Origin: an uncultured Candidatus Saccharibacteria bacterium
GTDB taxonomy: Bacteria; Patescibacteriota; Saccharimonadia; Saccharimonadales; Saccharimonadaceae
Length of the DNA stretch: 10,049 nt
Assembly: GCA_947364965.1 (NCBI GenBank)
Contig: CANAUU010000030.1
Span: 1-10,049, forward strand
Direction of reading: 5' to 3'
Shown: positions 1 to 6,508 of the stretch, in pieces
How the letters are laid out: each line of letters opens with the position of its first letter
Numbering within the stretch: position 1 is the first letter of the stretch
The notes under the pieces: model-generated
The model's database searches: none
The model's input: the letters and a program-made list of their open reading frames with translations, nothing else
Told to the model about the DNA's origin: nothing
Position numbers and translations under genes: made by a program

Positions 1-397
1 CGGAATTGTCGGCGCCGGGATAGCCGGGGAGGGCGGCGACTAGCCAGAGAAGAATACAGGTCAAGAGTCCGAGACCAAGACCGCAGGTAGCGACGGTATT
101 GGCGGTGCGCTGGCCGTAGATTTCGACGATGAGGTCGCCGAGGATATAAGTGAGAGGGAACATGATGATGCCGCCGTCGACGGGGATGCCGAAGAAATCC
201 CAGAGTTTGATGGCGGCGAGGTTGGCGACGACGACCATACAGCTCATGATGGCGCCCATAACGACTAGATAGCGGGCGGCTTTGAGGGGGATATTTTTGG
301 GTTTGTCAGTCTCGGGGCTGTTTTTGGAGCCCTGAGGCGCAGTTGGTTTGGCTGCGATGGATTTTAGTTTAGATTTGGGAGGATTTTTCGTAGACAT
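1..397 (-). CDS. yhhQ: VUT-family (YhhQ-like) queuosine precursor transporter, C-terminus cut by window edge
   Basis: 132 residues are visible from the ATG at 397; the rest lies beyond the left edge. After a basic, Lys/Pro-rich N-terminal extension of about 40 residues come hydrophobic spans at roughly 43-64, 76-92 and 103-122. The stretch PLTYILGDLIVEIYG (81-95) is the hallmark of the VUT/DUF165 family (COG1738), whose E. coli member YhhQ is an inner-membrane importer of queuosine precursors (preQ0/preQ1). The role is therefore probably uptake of a 7-deazaguanine for tRNA wobble modification, useful in a reduced genome that cannot make it. The family usually has about six membrane spans, so about half the protein is seen. 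There is no Shine-Dalgarno; the ATG lies 8 bases after a TACAAT -10 box, implying an essentially leaderless mRNA. The family call is fairly secure; the exact substrate is inferred. Some VUT proteins remain functionally untested, so a different substrate is possible. Confidence 0.85.
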   Translation of the reverse strand, partial: MSTKNPPKSKLKSIAAKPTAPQGSKNSPETDKPKNIPLKAARYLVVMGAIMSCMVVVANLAAIKLWDFFGIPVDGGIIMFPLTYILGDLIVEIYGQRTANTVATCGLGLGLLTCILLWLVAALPGYPGADNS

Positions 398-405
398 ATC
401 TTTCT

Positions 406-434
406 ATTGTAGCACAGATTGTTTGAAAAGTCAA
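406..434 (-). promoter_or_regulatory. Sigma-70-type promoter for the YhhQ-like gene
   Basis: Read on the minus strand: -35 TTGACT (434-429), 17-base spacer, -10 TACAAT (411-406) preceded by TG (extended -10, TGCTACAAT). The predicted start near 399 is only about 2 bases before the ATG at 397, so the transcript would be leaderless or nearly so. The 16 bases at 406-421 recur exactly in the promoter at 6316-6344. Confidence 0.75.
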
Positions 435-535
435 TAGATGGAAAGGGTTTGAGCGGAAGAGGGAAGGGAATTAGGGTGTTTTGGGGTCTGGAGGGAGGAT
501 TTTTGAGAGTTTAAGATGTTCTGGAGTAAGAAAAT

Positions 536-560
536 GGGGCGCTCCGTTTTGGAGCGCCCC
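536..560 (-). terminator. Rho-independent terminator of the Gly/His-rich membrane protein gene
   Basis: A perfect 10-bp stem (GGGGCGCTCC / GGAGCGCCCC) with a 5-base loop. On the minus strand it is followed by ATTTTCTTAC, a U-rich run. It lies 63 bases beyond the stop codon at 624 and before the next minus-strand promoter (434-406), so it should separate the two transcripts. Confidence 0.8.
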
Positions 561-623
561 CGAGCGGGGAGGGAATAATGCTTGGCGTGATTAGGCTGTA
601 GGGTTCGTGAATTGCGCGGGATT

Positions 624-1616
624 TTACTGAGCGCTCGACTGGGCGGGCAGGGGATCGTCGATATAGTCATAGGTCGCGGAGAGGTGATGGGTGAGGCGGA
701 CGCGCAGGGGGTGGGCGATGAAGCAGAGGGCGAACTCAATGGCGATGGAGAAGCAGAAGGTGCAGATCATAAACCAGACGATCCAGAAGAAGTCGTGTTG
801 GCCGGCGAAAGCGAGGGGTGAGAAAATCAAGAGCTCGACAGCGTGGCTGATACTGGAGGCGCCAATGGAACGGGCGCGGTAGGCACGGGAGTCATCGTCG
901 AAGCCGCGGATTTCTTGGGAGCGACGGACGATATATAGGGTATAGTTGCCGACGAAGCTGCTGATGAAAAAGGCGAGTGGGCTGGCGAAGGCAATGCGCA
1001 GGGAACCGATGCCGCAGAGGGCGCAGATGAGGCTGACGATGAGGGTGAGGGCGCTGGCGACGAGGCAGGCGAGGGTGGTGAATTTGGTGCCGAAAAAGTC
1101 GTCGGTGAAGGTGCGCAGGGTGTAGGCGAGGGCGGACAGAACGAAAGCGGGGCTGATGAAGAAAATCCACCAGACGCGCGGGTTGGGGATGGTGAGGGTA
1201 GTGAAGATGACGAGTAGGGTGCTCAAGGCGAGGCAGAGACCGGCGAGCCAGATGAGGGCGCGACGAAGACTGTGGTAGTTGATGATGAACTGGTCGACGC
1301 GCGCGAGGCCGGTGTCGGCGGCGCCATAGACGAGAGCAGCGTCAGGGAAGCGGTGATGGGCGGGGCTGATGTTGTTGGGGTTGTCGGCGTCACCAGCGTT
1401 GCCGCTGATGCTCGGGCCAAAATGGCCGAGACCGATGATGCCACCAAAGAAACCTGCGTGGCTGAAGCCGCCGTGGAAACCACTACCATGGAAGCCGCCA
1501 GGTCCATGACCGGGGCCACCAAAGCCGGGGCCGTGACCACCCGGTCCGCCACCGTTGCCGCCATGACCGCCGAAGCCGCCGCCGTGTCCTCCTCCGAATC
1601 CTCCAGATCCAAACAT
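624..1616 (-). CDS. Multi-span membrane protein with Gly/His-rich N-terminus, function unknown
   Basis: 330 residues; no family is recognised. Residues 1-68 are almost entirely Gly with regularly scattered His (11, 18, 28, 37, 43, 48, 53, 65), Phe and Pro. A polar stretch follows (about 69-119), then roughly six hydrophobic spans (about 120-143, 148-168, 180-204, 208-230, 256-271, 276-301) and a polar C-terminal tail. The His-rich, flexible N-terminus could bind metal or act as a low-complexity linker; this is inference. The start is chosen at 1616 because AAGGAGG lies 7 bases upstream; the open frame runs on to 1829, but that would place the upstream promoter inside the coding region. It is monocistronic, with its own promoter (1683-1712) and terminator (536-560), and diverges from the ABC exporter operon, so co-regulation is possible but unproven. 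Confidence is high that it is a gene and low on role. Confidence 0.85.
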   Translation of the reverse strand: MFGSGGFGGGHGGGFGGHGGNGGGPGGHGPGFGGPGHGPGGFHGSGFHGGFSHAGFFGGIIGLGHFGPSISGNAGDADNPNNISPAHHRFPDAALVYGAADTGLARVDQFIINYHSLRRALIWLAGLCLALSTLLVIFTTLTIPNPRVWWIFFISPAFVLSALAYTLRTFTDDFFGTKFTTLACLVASALTLIVSLICALCGIGSLRIAFASPLAFFISSFVGNYTLYIVRRSQEIRGFDDDSRAYRARSIGASSISHAVELLIFSPLAFAGQHDFFWIVWFMICTFCFSIAIEFALCFIAHPLRVRLTHHLSATYDYIDDPLPAQSSAQ

Positions 1617-1623
1617 GATAATT

Positions 1624-1630
1624 CCTCCTT
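1624..1630 (-). promoter_or_regulatory. Strong Shine-Dalgarno fixing the start at 1616
   Basis: AAGGAGG on the minus strand, 7 bases from the ATG at 1616. It decides against the longer reading of the frame that begins at 1829. Confidence 0.85.
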
Positions 1631-1682
1631 TTAAGGTGCAAGATTTTTTGGGCCGATTTTGACCCAAGTAAAGTTCTATGAA

Positions 1683-1712
1683 ATTATAACATAGGAAGTT
1701 GATGTTTGTCAA
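1683..1712 (-). promoter_or_regulatory. Consensus promoter for the Gly/His-rich membrane protein
   Basis: Minus strand: -35 TTGACA (1712-1707), 18-base spacer, -10 TATAAT (1688-1683), preceded by TG giving an extended -10 (TGTTATAAT). The predicted start near 1676 gives a leader of about 60 bases that carries the Shine-Dalgarno. It lies back to back with the ABC operon promoter, with about 80 bases between the two -35 boxes. Confidence 0.85.
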
Positions 1713-1791
1713 TGTGGAGTAGGGTCGGGAGTGAGGGCTTTGGCTTTTCAGTTGGTGGTTTTGGAGCGGTGTTTTTGCTTTTCTAGCGGGG

Positions 1792-1820
1792 TTGACAGAT
1801 AAATATAATCGCGATAGAAT
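1792..1820 (+). promoter_or_regulatory. Consensus promoter for the ABC exporter operon; leaderless start
   Basis: -35 TTGACA (1792-1797), exactly 17 bases, -10 TAGAAT (1815-1820). The predicted +1 falls at 1827-1828, on the A of the ATG at 1828. The TTG of the -35 box also opens an in-frame reading (start at 1792), which is therefore very unlikely to be translated. Confidence 0.85.
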
Positions 1821-1827
1821 GGTAGTC

Positions 1828-3573
1828 ATGCTAAAACTTTTTCGTTATCTAAAGCCATATTGGTGGCGGATTATTATTCTACTTATAGCGGTGGCGGTGC
1901 AGGTGTGGTCGGCGTTGCAGCTGCCGGCGTTGATGGCGGACATCGTGAATGAGGGGATTGTAGCGGAGGATATAGGATTTGTCTGGGGGGCGGGGATTAA
2001 GATGGTGATTTATGCGCTGGTGGCGGCGGTGGGTTCGGCGTTGGCGAACTTTCTGTCGGCATGGATTGGAACGGCGTTTGCGCGGGATCTTCGGCGGGAT
2101 GTGTTTGTGAAGGTGTTGAGTTTTTCGGTGGAGGATTTGAATAAGTTTTCGACGGCATCGTTGATTACGCGAACGATGAATGACGTTTCGCAAGTGCAGC
2201 AGGCGGCGGTGATGTGTATGTCGATGCTGCTCAGGGCGCCGATGACGGCGGTACTAGCGGTGGTCCAGGCGGTCAGGACGGCGCCGGACATGACTTGGAT
2301 TATTGCGTTGGCGGTGGGGGTGATTGTGTTCTTGGTGGTGGTGATTTTGGCGATTGTGATGCCGAAGTTCAAGATTATTCAGCAGATGATTGATAAGATT
2401 ACCCAGCTTACGCGTGAGAATTTGACTGGGCTCAGGGTGATCCGGGCGTTCAATAACGAGGGGCTGGAGCAGAAGAAATTTGACCGGACGAATACGAAGT
2501 TTAAGAAGCTGGCGATTTGGGTGAATAATGTGATGGCGTTGCAGGATCCGCTGATTACGATTGTGTTTAACGGAGCGGCATTACTGTGTATTTGGGTGGG
2601 GGTGTCGTTGATGACGAAAGATTTTGCGTATCTCGGGAACATGATGGCGTTCATGCAATACGCGATTCAAGTGATTATGTCGTTCTTGTTCTTGACGATG
2701 CTGTTTATTATTCTGCCGCGGGCGAACGTGTCGGCGAAGCGTATTAATGAGGTTTTGGATACGCGAGAGGCGATTTCCTGGAAAGAGAAGACGGTGGGGA
2801 AGCCGGATCTCGCGCCGTCGGTGGAGTTCGAACACGTGGGGTTCTCGTATGCGAAGGCGGAAGAGAAGGTGCTGGAAGATGTTTCGTTTGTGGCGAAGGC
2901 GGGGGAAACGACGGCGTTTATCGGGTCGACGGGGTCAGGGAAGTCGACGCTGATTAACTTAGTGCCGCGGTTTTATGAGGCGACGACGGGGAAGATTAAG
3001 ATTAACGGGATTGATATTAAGGATTACGCACAGGAAGATTTGATGCGGAGAATTGGGTATGTGCCACAGAGAGGGGTGTTGTTTGCGGGGACGGTGGCGT
3101 CGAATATTAAATTCGGAGCGCCGGAGATTACGGACGAGCAGATGAAAGAGGCGGCGCGGATTGCGCAGGCGGATGAGTTCGTGGAGAAGCTGGAAAAGGG
3201 TTATAATTCGCATATCGCGCAGGGCGGGACAAATGTGTCAGGTGGCCAAAAGCAGCGGCTATCAATTGCGCGGGCGGTGGCGAAGAATCCGGATATCTAT
3301 ATCTTTGACGATTCGTTCTCGGCGCTGGACATGAAAACGGATGTGAAGCTGCGGAAAGCGCTGAAGCCGGTGACGCGGGAGGCGGTGACGTTGATTGTGG
3401 CGCAGCGGATTAGCACGATTAAGGATGCGGAACAGATTGTGGTTTTGAACAATGGCAAAGTAGTAGGGAAGGGGACGCACGGGGAGCTGCTGAAGAATTG
3501 CGAGGTGTATCGCGAGATTGCGAAGTCGCAATTGTCAGATGCGGAGTTTGAGAAGGAGGTGAAAAATGCCTAG
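1828..3573 (+). CDS. ABC exporter subunit 1 (BmrC/TM287-like, degenerate catalytic residues)
   Basis: 581 residues: an N-terminal ABC exporter transmembrane domain with about six helices (to about residue 305), then the ATP-binding domain. Visible motifs are Walker A GSTGSGKST (366-374), Q-loop in YVPQR, a canonical signature VSGGQKQR (SGGQ at 471-474), Walker B IFDD (492-495) and D-loop SALD. The catalytic Glu after Walker B is Asp (D495) and the H-loop His is Gln (Q526, VAQRIST). This is the pattern of the degenerate half of heterodimeric exporters such as BmrC/BmrD, LmrC/LmrD and TM287/TM288. It overlaps the second subunit by 8 bases and should pair with it to export a hydrophobic compound, drug, lipid or peptide; the substrate cannot be read from sequence. 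The start at 1828 is preferred over 1792 (TTG) and 1819 (ATG) because promoter elements overlap both upstream options. Confidence 0.95.
   Translation: MLKLFRYLKPYWWRIIILLIAVAVQVWSALQLPALMADIVNEGIVAEDIGFVWGAGIKMVIYALVAAVGSALANFLSAWIGTAFARDLRRDVFVKVLSFSVEDLNKFSTASLITRTMNDVSQVQQAAVMCMSMLLRAPMTAVLAVVQAVRTAPDMTWIIALAVGVIVFLVVVILAIVMPKFKIIQQMIDKITQLTRENLTGLRVIRAFNNEGLEQKKFDRTNTKFKKLAIWVNNVMALQDPLITIVFNGAALLCIWVGVSLMTKDFAYLGNMMAFMQYAIQVIMSFLFLTMLFIILPRANVSAKRINEVLDTREAISWKEKTVGKPDLAPSVEFEHVGFSYAKAEEKVLEDVSFVAKAGETTAFIGSTGSGKSTLINLVPRFYEATTGKIKINGIDIKDYAQEDLMRRIGYVPQRGVLFAGTVASNIKFGAPEITDEQMKEAARIAQADEFVEKLEKGYNSHIAQGGTNVSGGQKQRLSIARAVAKNPDIYIFDDSFSALDMKTDVKLRKALKPVTREAVTLIVAQRISTIKDAEQIVVLNNGKVVGKGTHGELLKNCEVYREIAKSQLSDAEFEKEVKNA
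3553..3562 (+). promoter_or_regulatory. Near-perfect Shine-Dalgarno for ABC subunit 2
   Basis: AAGGAGGTGA lies inside the last codons of subunit 1, with GGAGG ending 6 bases before the ATG at 3566. It matches the 16S anti-Shine-Dalgarno over ten bases. The operon thus combines a leaderless first gene with a strongly SD-led second gene. Confidence 0.9.
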
Positions 3574-5350
3574 GCCAGGAGGTTTGACGGCGAAGCCGAA
3601 AGATTTTGGGAAGACTTTGCGCAACTTGGTGCGTAATTTGCGACCGTGGAGAGTTTTGATTATTGTTTCGGTGGTGCTGACGGTGGCATCGGTGATTATG
3701 AGTCTATTCGGGCCGATGATTCTCGGGCAGGTGACGACGGAAGCGGTGCGGAGCTTTACGGAAACGGGGGCGATTGACTGGGGTGTGATTTCAAGTTTGA
3801 TGATTCAGCTGATTTTGCTCTACGTCGGTTCAGCGGTTTTGAATTATTTGCAGGGGGTGGCGCTGTCGGTGATGACGGAAAGTTATGGTAAAGTGCTGCG
3901 TGATGCGATTATTGCGAAGATTGGGCGTTTGCCGGTGTCGTATTTTGACCAACATCAGTTCGGCGATACTTTGAGTCGGATGAGCAACGATGTGGATGCG
4001 ATTACGCAGTCGATGGCGCGGATTTTGTCGGAGGTGACGTCAGATGTCGTGAAGTTGATTGGGATTTTTGTGATGATGATGGTGATTTCGGTGCCGTTGT
4101 CGTTGGTGGCTTTGCTGCTCTTGCCACTGTCGTTTGTGTCAATTAGCCAAGTGGCGAAAAGGGCGCAGGGGTATTTCCGCGCGAACCGAACGACACTCGG
4201 CGAGTTGAACAGCTCAATTGAAGAGGATTATGCGGGTCAGTCGATTATTAAGGCAAACTCACACGAGGAGCTGTCGGTGAAGAAATTCGAGGCACAGAAC
4301 CAGCGACTCTGGGAAACCGGTTGGAAGGCACAGTTTTTCTCGGCGTTGGCGTTTCCGATTATTCATGTTTTGACGAACTTGGGTTATGCGGTGATTTGTG
4401 TGCTGGGCGGGGGCATGGTGATTTCAGGGAAGCTGGCGATTGGCAGCATTCAGGCGTTTATTCAGTATGTAAATCAGTTTAACCAGCCGATTCAGGGAGT
4501 TTCGCAGATTGCGTCGACGATTCAATCGACGTTGGCGGCGGTGGAGCGGGTTTATGGTTTCCTCGAGGAAGCGGATGAAGCTCCGGATCCAGAACCAGCC
4601 TTAACGATTGCTGACGTCAAGGGTGCAGTCGAGTTTAATCATGTGGACTTTGCGTATGATCCGGCGAAGCCGATTATTCGGGATTTCTCGGTGAAAATTG
4701 AGCCGGGGATGCAGGTGGCGATTGTGGGGCCGACTGGGGCGGGGAAGACAACGATTATTAACCTTTTGATGAGGTTTTATGATCCGCAATCGGGGTATAT
4801 TGCGATTGATGGTGTGCCGACTAGGGAAATGAAGCGGGCGGATGTTCGGCGTTTGTTCGGGATGGTATTGCAGGATACTTGGCTGTTCTCGGGGACAATT
4901 GAAGATAACTTGCGCTATGGCCGGCCGGATGCGACGCATGAGGACGTGCTTAGGGCGACGAAGGCAAGTAGCATCCATCACTTTATCGAATCGTTGCCGC
5001 ATGGGTATAAGACGGAGATTGCGGAGGATTCGGATAATATTTCGGCAGGAGAGAAGCAGCTGCTGACGATTGCGCGGGCGATGGTGGCGAATCCGCCGAT
5101 GATGATTCTGGATGAGGCGACGTCTAACGTTGATACGCGGACGGAGCAGTTGATTCAGGATGCCTTCGCGAAGTTGACGAAGGGAAGGACGTCGTTTGTG
5201 ATTGCGCACCGGTTATCGACGATTCGAAATTCGGATTTGATTTTGGTGATGCGCGACGGGGCGATTGTCGAGCAGGGGAAGCATGATGAATTGCTGGCGC
5301 AGGGCGGATTCTACGCGGAGTTGTATAATTCGCAGTTTGCGGAAGAGTAG
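3566..5350 (+). CDS. ABC exporter subunit 2 (BmrD/TM288-like, intact catalytic residues)
   Basis: 594 residues: a basic N-terminal tail, about six transmembrane helices up to about residue 320, then the ATP-binding domain. Motifs are Walker A GPTGAGKTT (388-396), Q-loop in MVLQDTWLF, signature ISAGEKQ (S493-A-G-E496, departing from SGGQ), Walker B MMILDE (512-517) with the catalytic Glu E517, and H-loop His H548 in IAHRLST. It supplies the intact Walker B/H-loop that subunit 1 lacks, while subunit 1 supplies the good signature. The dimer should therefore have one hydrolytic site (Walker A/B of this subunit with SGGQ of subunit 1) and one degenerate site. It is translated from a strong SD within the end of the first gene and followed by a hairpin terminator at 5407. 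Substrate unknown. Confidence 0.95.
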   Translation: MPRPGGLTAKPKDFGKTLRNLVRNLRPWRVLIIVSVVLTVASVIMSLFGPMILGQVTTEAVRSFTETGAIDWGVISSLMIQLILLYVGSAVLNYLQGVALSVMTESYGKVLRDAIIAKIGRLPVSYFDQHQFGDTLSRMSNDVDAITQSMARILSEVTSDVVKLIGIFVMMMVISVPLSLVALLLLPLSFVSISQVAKRAQGYFRANRTTLGELNSSIEEDYAGQSIIKANSHEELSVKKFEAQNQRLWETGWKAQFFSALAFPIIHVLTNLGYAVICVLGGGMVISGKLAIGSIQAFIQYVNQFNQPIQGVSQIASTIQSTLAAVERVYGFLEEADEAPDPEPALTIADVKGAVEFNHVDFAYDPAKPIIRDFSVKIEPGMQVAIVGPTGAGKTTIINLLMRFYDPQSGYIAIDGVPTREMKRADVRRLFGMVLQDTWLFSGTIEDNLRYGRPDATHEDVLRATKASSIHHFIESLPHGYKTEIAEDSDNISAGEKQLLTIARAMVANPPMMILDEATSNVDTRTEQLIQDAFAKLTKGRTSFVIAHRLSTIRNSDLILVMRDGAIVEQGKHDELLAQGGFYAELYNSQFAEE

Positions 5351-5374
5351 GGGTTCTTCCGGTTCAGTGTCTAT

Positions 5375-5398
5375 ATTTTCGCAGACATTTTCGCAGAC
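5375..5398. repeat. Perfect tandem duplication of a 12-mer
   Basis: ATTTTCGCAGAC occurs twice back to back (5375-5386 and 5387-5398), between the stop of ABC subunit 2 and its terminator hairpin. No function is evident; it could be a slippage duplication. Confidence 0.9.
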
Positions 5399-5406
5399 AC
5401 GGAGTT

Positions 5407-5433
5407 CTCGCGTCCCGTCGTCACGGGCGCGAG
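5407..5433 (+). terminator. Hairpin terminator after the ABC exporter operon
   Basis: CTCGCG (5407-5412) pairs with CGCGAG (5428-5433) and CCCGT (5414-5418) with ACGGG (5423-5427), with one bulged T and a CGTC loop: 11 base pairs. It is followed by a pyrimidine run (CCTCCTCTTCC) instead of pure U, so intrinsic termination may be imperfect. The 3' side can instead form a second hairpin, CGAGCC (5430-5435) with GGCTCG (5447-5452). Confidence 0.6.
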
Positions 5434-5519
5434 CCTCCTCTTCCTCGGCTCGTTGCCCTGCGGATGGCCTACGAAATTATATCCTCCGAGCAAAGTTATT
5501 ATCTTTTCGGAAAGGGGAA

Positions 5520-5541
5520 GCCCGCGGATTACTCCGCGGGC
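5520..5541 (-). terminator. Terminator-like hairpin overlapping the stop codon of the orphan gene
   Basis: A perfect 9-bp GC stem (GCCCGCGGA / TCCGCGGGC) with a 4-base loop. The loop contains the TAA stop (5531-5529) of the minus-strand gene. Downstream on the minus strand comes TTCCCCTTTCC, a weak U-tract. It probably ends or stabilises the 3' end of that transcript. Confidence 0.6.
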
Positions 5542-6224
5542 GCATAGAGGGTGATTTGCCAAGCCGACTGCTTTTCGTCTATTTGACGGTCTTCGTCGAG
5601 AATGGTTTGAAAGCGACGGGTTTTCTGCCGGTTAATGATTTCCGTGACGGTGATGATCACGCTGTTGTTGAGATGCTTGACTTCTGAGCTCTCGACGATA
5701 TAAACGCGATTTTTGCCAAATTCAACAAGGGCTTGGAAATTATTAGAGCCGATAGAAACGGATTCCTTGTTGTCGTTGCTGCCATAACTTTCAAAAATGG
5801 ATTCATTTTTTCTGATGAACATGAGACTGACTGGATAGAACATCTGGCAGTCGACGCAGAATCCATAGAACTTCCACTCTGTATCTACAGGTTGGTCGCG
5901 GAGAGTGGCTATGAGCGCAGCATTGGATTTGGCGTTGTCGGAGAATAGACTAACGAAAGAGTTGGAGTAGGCGTCAGAGGCGTCAAAAGCGTCGGTATGA
6001 AAGATCTCGTGTGCGGCGATGGACGACGCTTTATTGCGAAACTTGGGTTTGTGGTTGCCCAGAAGCCCGAATTTGGCAGTGTTGTGGAGCATAGCGGTCA
6101 TTGGCGCGTGGATGTCATCGCTGGTGTTGATGTTCTGAAACGCCATTATACATTGGCTGTGGGTATAGGTTGACATGATTTCTTGGTACTGGAAATATGC
6201 TTGGTAAATCTGTTCGAGTGTCAT
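5529..6224 (-). CDS. Orphan protein with HEIFH and CVDC motifs, function unknown
   Basis: 231 residues; no family is recognised. There are no clear membrane spans or signal peptide, so it is probably cytosolic. Visible features are HEIFH (72-76) within IAAHEIFHT, which fits the HExxH zinc-metallopeptidase pattern, and a CVDC pair (C123, C126) in the middle. The C-terminal half alternates hydrophobic and polar residues as beta-rich folds do (for example VYIVESS, SVIITVTEII). The HExxH match may be chance: no third metal ligand can be assigned. The start at 6224 is supported by GGAGG 9 bases upstream (cctcc on the plus strand at 6234-6238) and a consensus promoter 92 bases upstream. The gene is visibly AT-richer than its neighbours and has less extreme C-ending codon use, which hints at later acquisition. 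It is monocistronic and convergent with the ABC operon. Confidence 0.8.
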   Translation of the reverse strand: MTLEQIYQAYFQYQEIMSTYTHSQCIMAFQNINTSDDIHAPMTAMLHNTAKFGLLGNHKPKFRNKASSIAAHEIFHTDAFDASDAYSNSFVSLFSDNAKSNAALIATLRDQPVDTEWKFYGFCVDCQMFYPVSLMFIRKNESIFESYGSNDNKESVSIGSNNFQALVEFGKNRVYIVESSEVKHLNNSVIITVTEIINRQKTRRFQTILDEDRQIDEKQSAWQITLYAPAE

Positions 6225-6315
6225 AAGGATAAACCTCCCCTTTATTTTTATGACTGATGTGATGTGCGAGTGGTTTTTGCGATATTACGCAAGGGAACTA
6301 CTAGGCTATACTACC

Positions 6316-6344
6316 ATTGTAGCACAGATTGGCAATTTTGTCAA
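6316..6344 (-). promoter_or_regulatory. Perfect-spacing consensus promoter for the orphan gene
   Basis: Minus strand: -35 TTGACA (6344-6339), 17-base spacer, -10 TACAAT (6321-6316) with TG one base upstream (extended -10). The predicted start near 6309 gives an 85-base leader with a Shine-Dalgarno. The leader also holds a small hairpin, TTGCG (6277-6281) with CGCAA (6288-6292). Sixteen bases of the promoter (6316-6331) match 406-421 exactly. Confidence 0.85.
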
Positions 6345-6426
6345 GCATTTTGCTGTGGGCGAGGAGGGAATCAGGGAGGATTTTAGCGCAAGAGGTTCAG
6401 ACCAATGCCTAATTTGGCGTATTTTG

Positions 6427-6463
6427 CGACATCGGAATGGTCCGCGGCTCCAATGCGATGTCG
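6427..6463. repeat. Inverted repeat upstream of the small membrane protein
   Basis: CGACATCG (6427-6434) and CGATGTCG (6456-6463) are exact reverse complements separated by 21 bases. It lies 34 bases upstream of the -10-like box at 6497, a position where a repressor or activator could bind. The preceding 12-mer ATTTTGCGACAT (6421-6432) recurs inverted at 6989-7000. Confidence 0.5.
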
Positions 6464-6496
6464 GGAGGGAATTGGGAGTTTTTTGGCAGCAAGAGG

Positions 6497-6502
6497 TATA
6501 AT
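6497..6502 (+). promoter_or_regulatory. -10 box of a leaderless promoter for the small membrane protein
   Basis: A perfect TATAAT. Counting the usual 7 bases to +1 lands on 6509, the A of the ATG. No good -35 is present (best is TTGGGA at 6472-6477 with a long 19-base spacer), so it may be weak or need an activator. Confidence 0.55.
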
Positions 6503-6508
6503 GGAAGA

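Noticed and set aside
1223..1634. Open frames of 120-129 codons on both strands over the Gly-rich region
   Set aside because: They are alternative frames of GGN-rich coding DNA, giving Ala/Val/Ser/Thr-rich nonsense, and have no ribosome binding site or domain.
1792..1827. TTG start nine to twelve codons upstream for ABC subunit 1
   Set aside because: The TTG is part of the -35 box TTGACA and the intervening ATG at 1819 overlaps the -10 box; homologous exporters begin near MLKLFRYLKPY.
1617..1829. 71-residue N-terminal extension of the Gly/His-rich protein
   Set aside because: It covers the promoter and leader of the gene, and a strong Shine-Dalgarno precedes the ATG at 1616.
4601..5209. 202-codon minus-strand frame opposite ABC subunit 2
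   Set aside because: Arg/His/Pro-rich antisense reading of the conserved ATPase domain; no start signals.
6437..6508. Upstream extension of the small membrane protein
   Set aside because: The in-frame upstream codons span the inverted repeat and the TATAAT box; the extra residues look non-coding.
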